A stretch of DNA of 64,000 bases from Bremia lactucae (lineage: Eukaryota > Oomycota > Peronosporomycetes > Peronosporales > Peronosporaceae), in the NCBI RefSeq assembly GCF_004359215.1, contig NC_090627.1:1827514-1891513 (forward strand), written 5' to 3'. The number at the start of each line of letters is the position of its first letter. The first letter of the stretch is position 1. The notes below the pieces were generated by a model. The model was not told the origin of the DNA. It worked only from the letters and a program-made list of their open reading frames with translations, and did no database searches. This document shows, in pieces, positions 53,452 through 64,000 of the stretch. A program made the translations under genes and the position numbers.

Positions 53452-53950
53452 AGGTGGCATCAAGTGGCCAAAGCTTCTCGGCACTGAAATTCTTGCATAC
53501 CGCTATGGCGGAAGGTGAGAGAGATGCGTCAGGTTTGCTGATGGTCTGCTTGTGTGAAGTATTGAGCAATTTCGGCCGCCACACTGACAAGCAGAGCCGC
53601 CAGCGGAGACCGGCCCGCTAGTGTCGCTGGCGCTCTGTTTGACAGATATTGTAGATGTCGCGAAGGGTAGCCACGGCTTCCTCGTTCTGTAGACTAATGA
53701 CAATACGGCTTGCGTTTACACCAGCGCGACGCAAGGCAAGGACATACTGGTGCTGGTTTTCACTTAAAGCACGGCCTTGTGGATGTATGGAGCGGTCGGC
53801 AAACGGAGCGTGATTGTGCCGGGCGTTTACGACCACTACTGCCCACCGATCGTGAGCCACATGTTAAATGGGACAGCTGCATAAACGGTTGGTTGCGCGG
53901 CTGGTGCCTCGTCGCTGACGTGGTCCTGCAGCAACAGGAGGTTTCTTGAC
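53435..53950 (-). pseudogene. MULE2 N-terminal FAR1-like DNA-binding part
   Basis: On the - strand: HDRWAVVVVNARHNHAPF (the HNH end of a FAR1/WRKY-type zinc finger), ALSENQHQYVLALRRAGVNA and LRDIYNICQTERQ. Then in another frame EKLWPLDATYKTNRF, the first catalytic Asp region, broken off by the LINE. It reads on into the part at 51372 if the LINE and one duplication copy are ignored. Confidence 0.75.
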
Positions 53951-54399
53951 TGCGAACAGATAAGCGTCGAGCCTTTTACTTCACCTCTTTTTATTCCCAA
54001 CCGTTCGCGTCCGTTTGACGGTCAACACGTACCCTTGGCTTTATGCATACCTGTCTATTGCATCGCGAGCATCTTTTAAGGATTCCTACTCTAGTTCTGG
54101 TGGTCGCAGGAGGTTAGACATGGTAGTTGGTCGCGTTTTTGTGTGTATTATTACAGAATGTATGGTAGTGGTGCAATAAAAATGAGTGATTTGACCAATC
54201 AATTAGCCATAAAAATGAGTGAATTTTGACCAAACAAACAGTGGGTGAGAGCTCATTAGCGAAAGGTGAGGGCTCATTAGCGGTTCCCTTAATTTTATAT
54301 TCATGAATTAGGTCGCTTAGTAGTTTCCATGCGCAAAAATTGTAGCTTTTCCCAAAGACTCAGCGAGCATCTCTCGAGGGTGCGACCCCTGCCACCAAC

Positions 54400-56180
54400 T
54401 CGGGCAAAAGACTGGAGCAAAGCAATGGCGATCCCGATAATACAATAAGAGATGAGGTTACCCGAGCGACGATCGTAGCCGCTACCACTTCATCTATACT
54501 GCCAACGGATACTCTGCCGACGTCTCGACCATTGGTAATGGCGAGTCTCAGTGGTGGGTACAAACTTCCGGCAGTGCCATGGGTGAGGCTGACCATCGAT
54601 AAGCTCAACACAATAGATTGTCCGTCGAGAGAGTTCGGCCGCCATGCAAACCGTATCAGTACCCCCAGTGTCCGGACTAACCGTGTCCGTTCGGGCCGAC
54701 GGGCTGGACGCATATTCCTCGAGGTACCAACGCATCTGCGAGGTTGATTCTCTTGTGGGTCATTGTAAGCCAATCGCGGCTGACGCCATCCAGAGCGTGC
54801 ACCCAATGATCATGAGATAACTGATCCTCAAGATCCAGCAGGCCCGGCAACTTAATTCTGCGTTTGAGGCAAGCTGTAAGCAGCTCCAAGTGCCTGTCTG
54901 GGTCGTCCAGAGGCGCATCTATTGCCGCTTATGCAATAGCCATGGCAAGACTTTTACCGGTAGGCGGGGTGATAACCGAGTGTAGTCCAAGCTAGTATCT
55001 CAACTGGTCCCGAGAAGCATTATCAATTGTCATCGCTAGCTCGCAGCGACGGAATCGCTCAGGGTCAATGTCCTCCCTTAAATAGTGAAGGGTGTGACCC
55101 AAATCACGATGTTGGTTCGGGTTCGTCGAACGAGGCGACACGATTTTTCCTCCCCCTCCACATCCGTTGACGGATTCGCGTGGTGAGAAGCGTTCTCTTG
55201 TTAAACGCCTCTCGAACTAAAGTGGGTTCGATTGAGCTATCTCGTTCGTTAGCGAGAAATTCACCCTCGCATGATAGATGGGAACCTCGTTCCCAACTGA
55301 TGATGGACGAGACCCATCCTCCTCGACGGATGTTCTATCAGAGAATGAGCGCTTCCCGCGCTCTGAAAAGGATTGGAGGTTCTCAATCCTTGACGCATCT
55401 CGTAAGAGATGACCGTCCAACAATAAGGATCTTTAAGGGAATATGCTTCGTTAGGGGCATGACTTACACCTTAAAAACACAATGGGCATGAGTTCCCCAC
55501 GAGAGGCAAGGTATCCCTTCCTTTCTAGACAAACGGTGCAACTTATAGCGTGCACCGACTACGGTTCGTTTGTCGAGCCGCTCACGGTAAGCATTAAGCT
55601 TGTCGAGCCAGACCTCACGGCCTATGTTTTGCACATTCTGTACAAAGGCTGTCCAAGCTTTGAACAAAGATTTTACATCATTTGCCCGCTCAGAAGAGTA
55701 CCACCGATGCCGAAAAAAAGCATAGATGAAGAATTCCGTCTCATCCTCACCAGGCTTGTTAAGCGTGGACGAGTCGAAAACGGTATATGATATCGATCGT
55801 TGGTCATATCAGACCAACGAATCCAATTGAAGGTGACTGGTCCAGGTCACCGCCATCGCCCGACTTAGTGGCTATTGTGAAGGTCGCCGAATCACGCGGG
55901 GCCGAGTCCGTTAAATCTTCGGGTTCTAACGTGCAACCAGAGGTAATGATATTTCGATTCGTCGGACCTCTTTTGATGGGAAGTCATCTGATGATGACTT
56001 CGTGGGCGATGATCACTGTGGTGACGTTAGTATGCGTCACCAGGTGACTTGTCACCGTCACCAGCCAGGCAGTAGCAGATGACATATTTCAGTCACCCCC
56101 AAAGGAAGTAGCAGATGACATACTCCAGTCACCTCCGATGGGAAGTAGGAGGTGACTGATTCCCCACAGTAGACTCATTA
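54400..56180 (-). pseudogene. Antisense-type accessory ORF of a gypsy element (copy C)
   Basis: From about 56180 downward: acidic N-terminal pieces homologous to copies B and D, then the core at 55667-55464: FVQNVQNIGREVWLDKLNA, KRTVVGARYKLHRLSRKEGI and CLSWG, with the CPCC motif altered to THAHC. Then NPNQHRDLGHTLHYLRED with ERFRRCEL, and a helical C-terminus (CLKRRIKLPGLLDLEDQLSH). The LTR at 56422 lies beyond its start, so its orientation relative to the LTR equals that of copy B. No integrase tail was found next to it. The family is unrecognised. Confidence 0.6.
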
Positions 56181-56414
56181 GCGTCTGCTGAAACATTTGC
56201 ATTTCCAACAGCTGCACTTTTCCATGCAGCTTCCAGCCTTGCGGCCTCACGGGCTACCGCACGGACTTATAAGTTGACATATTAATTTCTGAACAAAAAT
56301 CAATAGGGCAATAAAATTGGAATTTTAAAAAAGAAACCAATAATGCAAATTACAGTAGAAGACATAATAGTATTCCCCTGTCACTCCGCATCAGTCACTA
56401 TTGTACTGTTGGTC

Positions 56415-56810
56415 AAGGGTGGGGGTGTCCGTTACATATATATTATGTCATATAAGAGGAATAATAACTACTATTTCCTATAAGAGGAATAATAAATATT
56501 ATATTCTACAAGAGGAAATTGTTAAGAATTACAAAATATTACCTTTATTTCTTTGACTTAACAGTTCCAATTTTATTATAAAAATTTTTGGTAACATTGA
56601 CGCAATAAGACAATGGTTCTGTTGATTGTTGGTTTTAGTTTAAATCAATCCCGTCAAACACAATTGTGCGGTGCGCAAGTAGGCGCCATACATAATTTGA
56701 TATTATTATAATAAAGTCAGTAAAGGATAGAAAATCGTTGCGTACGAACTTAATATATTATTACAGTTTTACTTTTTCTCTATTTTAAAGCCTAAATAAT
56801 CTAATTAAAT
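56415..56810 (+). repeat. LTR next to accessory ORF copy C
   Basis: After a purine run (AAGGGTGGGGG) the sequence TGTCCGTTACATA and the following AGAGGAATAATAA blocks match the G1 LTR at 4711-5050. The right edge, around 56810, is approximate. Confidence 0.65.
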
Positions 56811-57021
56811 GCATTGGGTTATCTGAACGCCCCATTTATAAATGCTTCCAATACACTCCATCCTCTTGAAGTTATGGAATCGCAGAAGACTCCCTGGAGG
56901 AACCTGCATGCTATCGATGTTTCTCTTGACACAATACATCATTTTCTTCCATTATTTTCCGACGTTCCAGCCCACGCCGGCAACTTGTTAGGCGCCACGA
57001 AACGGGAAGCTTTGGTTAGCT

Positions 57022-57412
57022 CCATAAGATAAGAAATGAGATGTCGCTGTAGTATTCAGTCCTTTTTTCGCGTAGCGGTACATAAATATTTTGTTGGCTT
57101 GACACAACTATTTTTGTACCGCTGACACACATAAATTTATTGAAGGCTTTCGTATGAATTGTGCTGGTAATGGCACATACCAACTATTTTTGTACCGCTG
57201 ACACACATAAATTTATTGAAGGCTTTCGTGTGTATTGTGCTGGTAATAGCTCCATAAGATAAGAAATAAGATCTCACTGTAGTATTCAGTCCTTTTTTCG
57301 CATAGTTGTACATAACATGAGTTTTTGGCTTAATACCAACCATTTTTGTACTGCTGACACGCATAAATTTACTGAAGGCTTTCGTATGTATTGTGCTGGT
57401 AGTGGCACGACC
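57022..57412. repeat. Complex tandem repeats
   Basis: A ~75-bp unit with GCTGACACrCATAAATTTAy is present three times (about 57107, 57181, 57340), and a ~80-bp unit with TCCATAAGATAAGAAATrAG twice (57022, 57247). The adjacent short ORF at 56814-57032 has no recognisable domain. Confidence 0.8.
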
Positions 57413-58482
57413 AAGACATTATTCCTTGCCCTTGATTTCAACTGATGTAGACAGCATTGCTCGCATTTATTACATATGGTTTCGCTTCAAGTTTCATTTC
57501 GATTAGAGCTAATGAAATGCATGTCGAATAAGCACAAATTTCGTTGACATCAGACTGTGTGATCTTTAGATTAGGCTTTCTTTTTCTTCAGTAGCAAAAG
57601 ATACAGAAAAATTGTTCCCGCCGAATTACCGTTTCAACTTGGCATTTGGCGTTTTACTTAAAAAAATACGGCACCCAAAAGATTGTGCTCTTGCAGTCCG
57701 AAATTTGAAATAGGTAGGTGTCATTCATGCATCCGTGTTCCGATTTGCAAGTGCTTCTATAGCAAAAGGATGTGGTTCTTATTGGAATCAACAGCGCAAT
57801 GAGGTGTAATTATTACAGCACAATAAGTTCACGGAGGCACAGCCCTTGCAGTTAGGTATTTGGCTCGCATTTAAGCCTGCTTGTGCATACATGGTCTGAT
57901 CGGCTTTCGTAAGACGGAATCTTATAATATGGTCGGTTGGTTTTGCTTAAGTGTGAATTTCGCGCTAAAATGTATGGTTGTTGTGCGATGGTTTCTTTTA
58001 TTTAACAAGATCTGAAAAACGTGCTTTTCTATACACGATTTGGAACCCCTAATCGTGTACAAAAAGTAAGAACTATGATGTGCTTTTCTATGAACGCGTG
58101 CAGCGACAAATCATCCGTTTCCTTCGACCATCAGGAAGTTTGTAAGGCGTGGAGACAATTCCAGTAGTGTGTTCAGCTTCGGCTTGACTCGTTCTGTCAG
58201 CACATACTAAAACACGCCAGTATACCCTTACCGCTAAAAGCGGGGTTGTTGGACTGGCCAAGTGACGTAAACACGAGTCGTAATCTTAATATCAATATTT
58301 ATCTTTTATCCTATTCGGTAAAACGCCAAAAAGACTAAAAACCCATTTTACGTCGGGTTACCATGATTTGTATTACTACGATACTTATTTGCACGACGCG
58401 GCTCGAATAGATTATAAGCGACGCCAGAGCGACCGACTTGCCTTCATCCAGTTTGTCGATATTTAGCAGCTCCAACACGTTG
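57413..58482. other. Intergenic, no gene seen
   Basis: AT-rich. No ORF with a recognisable domain on either strand. At 58335-58480 a - frame (LELLNIDKLDEGKSVALASL) could be a continuation of the hypothetical gene below after a frame change or unseen intron. Confidence 0.45.
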
Positions 58483-59055
58483 CTACTCCCTTGACGCTTC
58501 GACGACGCATTCAAGTTGCATCGCAACGTCGCGCTCGTGTGCCGCACGTTGAAAGGCCCCAACGATCGCAAAGTAGCTCAGCTGTGTCCTTCGTCGAGGT
58601 TTCTGAGCGCGCTCTCTCTCGCGGCGGCGACGCTTTTCAAGCTCATATTTAATGTGGCTACTAACGGCCAGCAGAGCATTCACCGTTTTACATGGCGCTT
58701 TCGTTGCAGCCAGTACTGGATGCGTTTCCGCACTTGCGCGTATTTCCTGGGTCGATTCAAAGTCAAAGCGAGTTCGCTTGACAGGACCGCGACCGTGAGC
58801 TGGTGAGACGGCGGGTGTAGGAGGCGCAAAGCTCTCCAAGTCACGCTTGAGCGATACCTTTAGCGCCGTGAGTGCTACCGATAGCTTTGCGCTATCGGAT
58901 GACGAATGTAAAGCGCCAGAGATCGAAGACGAAGGCGTGGAGTCTACGACGTTACAGACTGGCCCACACGGTGCAATGGGTGACGAGACGCTAAAGAGAC
59001 TCTTCCGCTTGTTGGAATTCGGGTTGATCGGCATGGCTTCGACGTGCACTTCCAT
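58483..59055 (-). CDS. Hypothetical protein with Ser-rich N-terminus and basic helix
   Basis: A 190-residue - ORF from a clear ATG. The N-terminus (MEVHVEAMPINPNSNKRKSL) and middle are Ser/Ala/Pro-rich. Residues about 140-155 form a strongly basic helix (ELEKRRRRERERAQKPRRR), and the C-terminus (SYFAIVGAFQRAAHERDVAM) looks helical. The basic cluster could act as a nuclear signal or nucleic-acid contact (inference). No known domain was recognised. A second - frame after the stop looks coding, so the real C-terminus may be longer. Confidence 0.55.
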   Translation of the reverse strand: MEVHVEAMPINPNSNKRKSLFSVSSPIAPCGPVCNVVDSTPSSSISGALHSSSDSAKLSVALTALKVSLKRDLESFAPPTPAVSPAHGRGPVKRTRFDFESTQEIRASAETHPVLAATKAPCKTVNALLAVSSHIKYELEKRRRRERERAQKPRRRTQLSYFAIVGAFQRAAHERDVAMQLECVVEASRE

Positions 59056-59824
59056 GAGGCACTTTCGATGACTTAAAATGATAAGAATGAAGTAGGACAG
59101 GCACCCACCGCTGCAAGGAGAGTAGTGAAGGGACAGATCGAAGCAAGTGCGGACTGTACGATTTGCAGTCTACTACGAGATCACAAGACGTTAACTTTAA
59201 TGACGACGTGAAGACGCGGCTTTCCCTCGGTCGTATTGCTTCTAGCGCGTTTGCTCAGTTCCGCACTTGCGTCCTAGAACGCAAATTCAGCAATGCGAGA
59301 GCCATAGGCAGAAGGAAAGTGAGAATAGAGAAGCAAGAAATCGAAATGTAGCCCATGACCCGCTTAAAACGATTGGATAAAAGTCGTCATACGTTTTAGC
59401 GAATGAATGTACAGGTTTGCGACGAGGACGTGAATGGACTATGGTAGGATCGTGAGCCAGTCAACCTGGTGCAGTATTTACAGGTAGCAAACAGTTCAGC
59501 CAATGAAGTAAAGTCGACATTTAAGAGATACCCGTTCTTGAGCCACCGCAGCAATATTGATGGAATGGATGACATAGTGGACGACATCTACTCGTGGAGG
59601 GTATACTTTAGTTGGGTAGGAATTATCTAGTCACAATGAAACGCCATCGCCAGTTTAAATTGCGATATTTTCCATGGCCCGTCTTCACAAAACCGAAAGA
59701 TAAAGACTTGAAAATGTTATTCCGAATGGTTACATTAAACGTCGGAATTCTTTTTGTAACTAACTGCACGTGGCCGCCTCCATTACACATTTTTTCGATC
59801 CACAATTTAGTACCCCCCGTAATT
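59056..59824. other. Intergenic between hypothetical gene and mitochondrial carrier
   Basis: Holds the divergent upstream regions of both genes. Short ORFs on both strands lack recognisable motifs. Confidence 0.45.
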
Positions 59825-61090
59825 ATGAGCGAAGAAGTTGCTACCAACAAGCGTACGCTGTGCTTCTTCTTCTTTCTTCTTTGAAATTGGCTAACAAGCG
59901 CAACTGCTTTTGTGCATTTCGGCTTCTCTGTCTGCAGCCACGTCGGGCGTGGTGTCCTTCGTGACCGGCGGCTTTGGCGGTACGGTCTGCTTTAAACCAA
60001 CCGCGTTAGTTTTACACATCCTGATTCGGTATTTAATCAAGGTATGTGTCTCGTGGCGACGGGACACCCTCTGGACCTCATCAAGGTCAACATGCAGACG
60101 CAGCCAAAGGCGCTATCCGGTCAGCAGCCCATGTATTTGAACGCGGTCGATTGCGCTCGCAAGATGGTCGCAAAGGACGGGGTACGACATGCGCTTAGAT
60201 TTTAATGATTACAACACTTTCTAAAATTATCATGCAGTTCCGTGGCCTGTATCGTGGCATGTCGGCGCCACTAATTGGCGTATCCCCCATTTTTGCAACA
60301 TGTTTCTGGGGTTACGATATGGGTAAACTTATTGCGGTGAGCACGATATATATGATATTGTGTGTGTCTTGCAATAATATTGCAATATTGCTATTAGATC
60401 AAAACCACAGGTCAAGCACCCACAGCGCCACTCTCCATGGGACAAATAATGTTTGCCGGTGGGTTTTCGGCTATCCCGGCTACCGTGGTTATGGCTCCTG
60501 GGGAGCGTATCAAGTGTCTGCTTCAGATTCAAGCACAGGCTATCGAGCGTGGTGAGCCCAAATTGTATGATGGCATGATCGATTGTGCAAAAAAATTGTA
60601 TCGTACGGGTGGACTGTCCAGCATTTTTCGGGGATGGGAAGCAACTTTGTTACGCGATGTCCCAGGGTAAGTACCAAACAGTGTTTTAAACGATTGCGTA
60701 ATGTCAAATTTGCATTCACGTCATTGTTTTATTAGCTCTGTAGGATACTTTGGTGGTTTTGAGGCGATAAAGCGTGGGTTGACGCCTCATGGCAAGGATC
60801 CGAGTGATTTGAATGCTTTCCGTGTATTTGTGGCTGGCGGGTTTGCAGGAATTATCAATTGGGTCATTGCAATCCCACCCGACGTGATTAAATCACGGAT
60901 TCAAACGGCCCCAGAAGGAACGTATCGCGGTATTGTGCATTGTTTTCAAGTATTACTGAAAGAAGAAGGTCCTAGCGCGCTTTTCAGCGGTGTCGGACCT
61001 GCCATGGCACGTGCATTTCCCGCCAATGCTGCCTGCTTCCTTGGCGTCGAGTTCTCGAAGAAGTTTTTAAATTACTTTGGCGTGTACTAG
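59825..61090 (+). CDS. Mitochondrial carrier, carnitine/acylcarnitine translocase-like (SLC25A20 group)
   Basis: Six exons by GT-AG and frame: 59825-59852, 59938-59979, 60042-60181, 60238-60336, 60398-60666, 60736-61090 (310 aa). Three carrier repeats are visible. Repeat 1 has [20 protein letters not shown] (PxDxxK form). Repeat 2 has [28 protein letters not shown] and [19 protein letters not shown]. Repeat 3 has [33 protein letters not shown] and [30 protein letters not shown] with RDVPG is typical of the carnitine/acylcarnitine and ornithine carriers, which sit in the inner mitochondrial membrane. The exact substrate is not certain. The first exon is only 28 bp. Confidence 0.9.
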
Positions 61091-61320
61091 CGTGCAAGTA
61101 TTAAAAGTGTTTTAAACATGCTGCAAGAACAGTGTGTAAACATCAATTACCAATGTGTTTTAAACGTATCGTTCATTTTAAAAGACTCTTGCGGGAAAAG
61201 GCATCGTTTATCTCCGCGCGTGGCTCGTCAGTTCCACGATATAATGTGTTGCTATACAACTCCACAACGTCCCTACCACCACATAGAACCACAAGTCCAG
61301 TAAATATTAAGCACGAGGCG

Positions 61321-61742
61321 CTACACACCCTCAATCAGAGCGTACGAAATGCGTTTGAGCTCCACTTTGGCAGCAGCAATGGCTCTTTCCTGCTCCTCTA
61401 ACGAAGTATCCGTGCCTGGCAACGAACGCAGTAGATTCAACGCATCAATATACTTTTGTTTCACCGCGACGGCCTACGAGAGCCAGTAAGAATCGTTTTT
61501 TTGAGTCCAGATACTGCAAATGTAAATTTACCGAGGCCGAAATGTCGCCGATTCGCATGGTTTCCTGAGTTGAGCTAGCAGACAGGATATCCTTTAGTGC
61601 GTCAATAAGATTTGGCAGCACGTCAAAGGTCTATAAATGTTACGCATCGGCCAAATGTGTGTCAAACGCAAGAGATTAAGAGCAACATTGCCAGAACCTC
61701 GTGCAGTTGGGCGTTCGAGATGGAGCTATCAGCCATTTTCAT
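61321..61742 (-). CDS. Mediator complex subunit 9-like protein
   Basis: Three exons on the - strand: 61742-61668, 61630-61532, 61473-61321 (108 aa). Introns are 37 and 58 bp. The reading is MKMADSSISNAQLHEVLAML, then TFDVLPNLIDALKDILSASS, then YIDALNLLRSLPGTDTSLEE and KAIAAAKVELKRISYALIEG. The pattern (FDVLPxLxDxL; K-x-A-LLxxLPGxDxSxEEQ followed by a helix) is that of Med9/Cse2, a middle-module Mediator subunit that helps regulate RNA polymerase II. The first intron is short and its donor (GTTTGA) weak, so the end of exon 1 is uncertain. The 3' end lies 230 bp from the carrier stop. Confidence 0.6.
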
Positions 61743-61895
61743 CTTTTTTTTTTAATGAAATACATTAAGTACGCCATAATGCAGTTGTGACACAAATTAA
61801 ATCAAAAACGAACTTTGTACACCAAACTCGTTAAATTGGGACAAACACCCTTCAAAAAGGCATATCGTATTCATCGGACCTGTCTAAACAAATGC

Positions 61896-62524
61896 TTATT
61901 CTTTGTTCGCAGCAATGCTATCAACTTTCTTAGCCTTGCGGTCACGGGCGAGTCTGGCTTTCTCCTTACGGGCTTCAGACTGCTCCTTGAGTGTCTTTTC
62001 GCGATGACGTTCGGCCTTCATCTTGTGGATGGTCTCCATGAGTACGCGCTTGTTCTTAAATTGGTTACCCTTGCTGCGCATGTACAGATCGTGATAAATG
62101 TGCTTGTCAATCTTCTTGGCCTCACGGTACTTGCGCAAAAGACGACGGAGCACACGAATACGACGCATCCAAATGACCTTAAAAGGCAAACGCGCATTGG
62201 CCGTACCGCGACGCTTACCAATGCCCGTGTGACGTCCTTTGCGCTTCGCTTCGTTACGCTTGGTAAAGCGTGCACGCGAGTGAATCACTTGAGGTTTCTT
62301 TATGACGAACCCATCTTTCACAAGCTTGCGAATGTTCTGGCGAGAATTGGCCAGCGCAATTTCGTTCGACTCGTTCGGGTCGAGCCAAACTTTGCGTTTG
62401 CCACATTTGAGCACGGACGCTGCCAAACTATAAAACGGTATTAAGGACTTTAAGCGACGCGATGATTGCGACCTGGGAAATCGTGCTACTTTACGTACCG
62501 CTTCTGAAGCTTAAGCGACACCAT
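61896..62524 (-). CDS. 60S ribosomal protein eL19
   Basis: Two exons on the - strand: 62524-62499 (MVSLKLQKR) and 62427-61896, intron 71 bp (GTACGT...TATAG), 185 aa. The protein is the complete eL19: [54 protein letters not shown] and [20 protein letters not shown], then the long basic C-terminal helix. It sits in the large cytosolic subunit and bridges to the small subunit. Without the 26-base first exon the protein would lack the conserved MVSLxLQKR start. The 3' end is 153 bp from the Mediator-like gene start, on the same strand. Confidence 0.97.
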
Positions 62525-62579
62525 CTTGGTCCCTTGAATTTGTCCCAAAGATTAAATGGTCGGAGGAGGAACAGCGGGG

Positions 62580-62600
62580 GGCCCGAAATGATTGGCCCAC
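62580..62600 (-). promoter_or_regulatory. Possible initiator-like element upstream of eL19
   Basis: On the - strand GGGCCAATCATTTCGGGCC lies about 60-75 bp before the ATG. CAATCATTTC resembles the TCATT core of oomycete initiator elements and also contains a CCAAT box. Position is plausible, but the evidence is a short match only. Confidence 0.3.
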
Positions 62601-63135
62601 CTTAATTTTACTTAAATTAGACTCGTGGCGGTTCAAAAGGAACCGGTTTTTCGGACTGGGCGCAAAAATTAATGTCCATGAAAACAATTGCAAGACGCCT
62701 TTTTTATATTCCACTCGATCGATTTGGTCTTAACGCCCTTCGGCGGAAGGAAACATATGCTAATTTATATGGGGTAACCTCATTGCCTCTATGAATAAAC
62801 GCCTTAAGCTGCGCGCGTCGCGGCATCACAAGCGACATCATGTAGAGTTATACTTGGCGAACCAAAACCTATGACTGCGCCTACGACTTTATTACAAAAC
62901 GTGTGGCTTGATAATAAACTCGAGCGAACGTCTAAGTGACAATGGAAAAATGTAATTGAAATTTTAATGAAATGCATTCAATTTGAAATTGACTTAAAGC
63001 CTTTTTTTTCAATTTCACTCCAACAAACAAAACTGCTAAACATGAAAACAAAGCACGATGTTAGAATGGTTACTGGATGTTTATTGTCGATAGAAAGAGC
63101 AAGCCATTAGCGATTACAATGCCGAGCCGTATGGT
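62601..63135. other. Intergenic, no gene seen
   Basis: AT-rich, with no recognisable coding, RNA or repeat feature beyond short homopolymers. Confidence 0.5.
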
Positions 63136-63204
63136 GTAACGGGGCACCTTTCACTAGTACTGATCAGTACTAGTTCACTTTCACTAATTACAGGGTACCA
63201 CTTG
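63136..63204 (-). repeat. LTR end fragment in reverse orientation
   Basis: TGTAACGGGGCACC at 63136 and the CTAGTACTGATCAGTACTAG palindrome match the end of the fragment at 13612-13768, read on the - strand. It abuts the next LTR. Confidence 0.55.
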
Positions 63205-63659
63205 TGTAACGGGGTGTATCGTTACATGAAATTAGTACTTAAAGGTTATCAGTTTATATACTATCTAAAAGGTAAATAATATTTGGAGGATATTACTTTA
63301 TATAGTAATATTTAGAATTCTTATCCATAAATAGGTATAGACCATTATACCTATTTATTCCGCAGACTAATCAGCTGTAGGAGTAATCAAAGAGAGAGTT
63401 ACAGATAAGATAGAGATAAGAATTCTTTTACATGTTTAGTATTAGATTATAATTAAGTTAGCATTTACAAAGATAGAACAAGAGACGCTTAATTATATTA
63501 ACACAGTTTTCATTTAAGCCTCTTAAAGCTACTTGCCTTAAGAGAAGTCTTCCTCTGCACGTACTAGTGTACGTGAAATAACGTAGGGCACCACTCGCAA
63601 CTCTTGCAGTGTGAAGTGGACTTGTACTGAAACAGTACAAGTCATAGTGCCCCGTTACA
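63205..63659 (+). repeat. Complete gypsy LTR (455 bp), same family as G2
   Basis: Starts TGTAACGGGGTGTATCGTTA and ends AGTGCCCCGTTACA. It is homologous throughout to 5489-5052 and to the two halves at 13611-13381 and 12076-12297. The primer-site string CCTGGTAGCACTTTGTAGTC follows at 63660. Confidence 0.85.
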
Positions 63660-64000
63660 CCTGGTAGCACTTTGTAGTCCGTCCAAGGACCACAGTTCCC
63701 ACATCTAACATGGACATGTTCCTGCAACATTCAACAGATGTGTAACAAATCTGTTGAGAAAGGTGCGGGAATTCGCACCGAGTTATTTCAACGATGTATT
63801 CGTCCATAGCGGGGCCATGGACGGTAAAACGGACGTGGAAGTTCATAAACTCACGTTCGTCAGGTTCTTACACTTATGCGAAAACATAAGTTGTATGCAA
63901 ATCTCAAGAAGTGTATATTCGCTGCAAGCGAAATACCACTTCTTGGGTGCATCGTCGGTAAACACGGCGTGCGCCCTGATCCCGAAAAGATCAAGGCAAT
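63660..64000 (+). pseudogene. Internally deleted gypsy element: gag start fused to RT, cut by window end
   Basis: After the primer site the gag start ATGGACATGTT (63711, as in G2 at 12347) joins directly to the RT sequence CCTGCAACATTCAACAGATG. The RT continues with the FDDVFVHS region (63781-63815) and LLGCIVGKHGVRPDPEKIKA in broken frames to the window end. Gag body, protease and N-terminal RT are missing. In G2 the same RT segment is the central part of 10579-9860. Confidence 0.8.

Larger units (their letters stand above)
50330..54290 (-). mobile_element. MULE-type DNA transposon (MULE2), split by a LINE
   Basis: N-terminal FAR1-like part (53950-53435) and catalytic part (51372-50880) lie on the - strand with a LINE between them. 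The C-terminal part (50380-50790) is on the + strand. A terminal-repeat candidate ends GCTCATTAGCGGTTCCC at about 54288 with a preceding GCTCATTAGCG repeat. The other end was not found. Confidence 0.75.

Noticed and set aside
52601..53590. A single 329-residue gene
   Set aside because: The first 50 residues are MULE sequence and the rest is LINE. The frame is continuous across the insertion by chance.
55787..56047. + strand ORF of 86 residues
   Set aside because: It is the antisense shadow of accessory ORF copy C.

Overview
The window looks like a repeat-rich scaffold from an oomycete, probably Peronosporales (Phytophthora or downy mildew type). The reasons are short GT-AG introns of about 50-100 bp, a fused pyrimidine enzyme in the order OMP decarboxylase then orotate phosphoribosyltransferase, an RWP-RK protein, and Ty3/gypsy, Copia, MULE, pogo and LINE remnants of the kind that fill these genomes. 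The species cannot be fixed from the sequence. No RXLR or Crinkler effector, tRNA, rRNA or CRISPR array was seen.

Layout. 1-24.7 kb is almost entirely transposons: a pogo/Tigger DNA-binding fragment, a decayed gypsy element (G1, + strand, 1.0-5.05 kb), a second gypsy element (G2, pol on -, 5.05-13.6 kb), a third and best preserved gypsy element (G3, +, 13.77-21.8 kb, with a 791-base N gap), a tandem repeat carrying inverted LTR pieces, and a MULE. 24.9-29.3 kb is a compact gene island: OMPDC-OPRT, mitochondrial ribosomal protein mL49 and, convergent with them, an ARID protein. 29.7-37 kb holds a Copia element and a chimeric gypsy remnant. 38.3-42.4 kb is a large inverted repeat with an assembly-type duplication. 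42.7-49.8 kb has an 11-exon Ulp/SENP protease, an RWP-RK protein, a broken membrane-protein gene that resembles NIPA, and SAICAR synthase. 50.3-54.3 kb is a MULE split by a LINE with a clean 17-bp target-site duplication. 54.4-56.8 kb is another gypsy accessory-ORF copy plus LTR. 58.5-62.5 kb holds a hypothetical protein, a mitochondrial carrier, a Mediator subunit 9-like gene and ribosomal protein eL19. The window ends inside another gypsy element.

Two things stand out. First, the gypsy elements carry an extra ORF antisense to pol, between the integrase tail and the 3' LTR. Four copies of one family (A-D) share an acidic N-terminus; three of them also keep a GAR-Y-LHRLS core that leads in A and B to a CPCC motif, and a C-terminal coiled coil. 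G3 has an analogous but unrelated-looking antisense ORF. Second, four independent elements each carry one internal segment in the wrong orientation: LTR-gag in G2, leader-gag in Copia, and the SWIM-type C-terminus in both MULEs. In G2 and Copia, flipping the segment restores a normal order. This is either a systematic assembly error or a real local-inversion process.

The host genes are housekeeping: pyrimidine and purine synthesis, cytosolic and mitochondrial translation, mitochondrial metabolite transport, chromatin, Mediator and SUMO pathways. They sit in short gene islands between transposon blocks.
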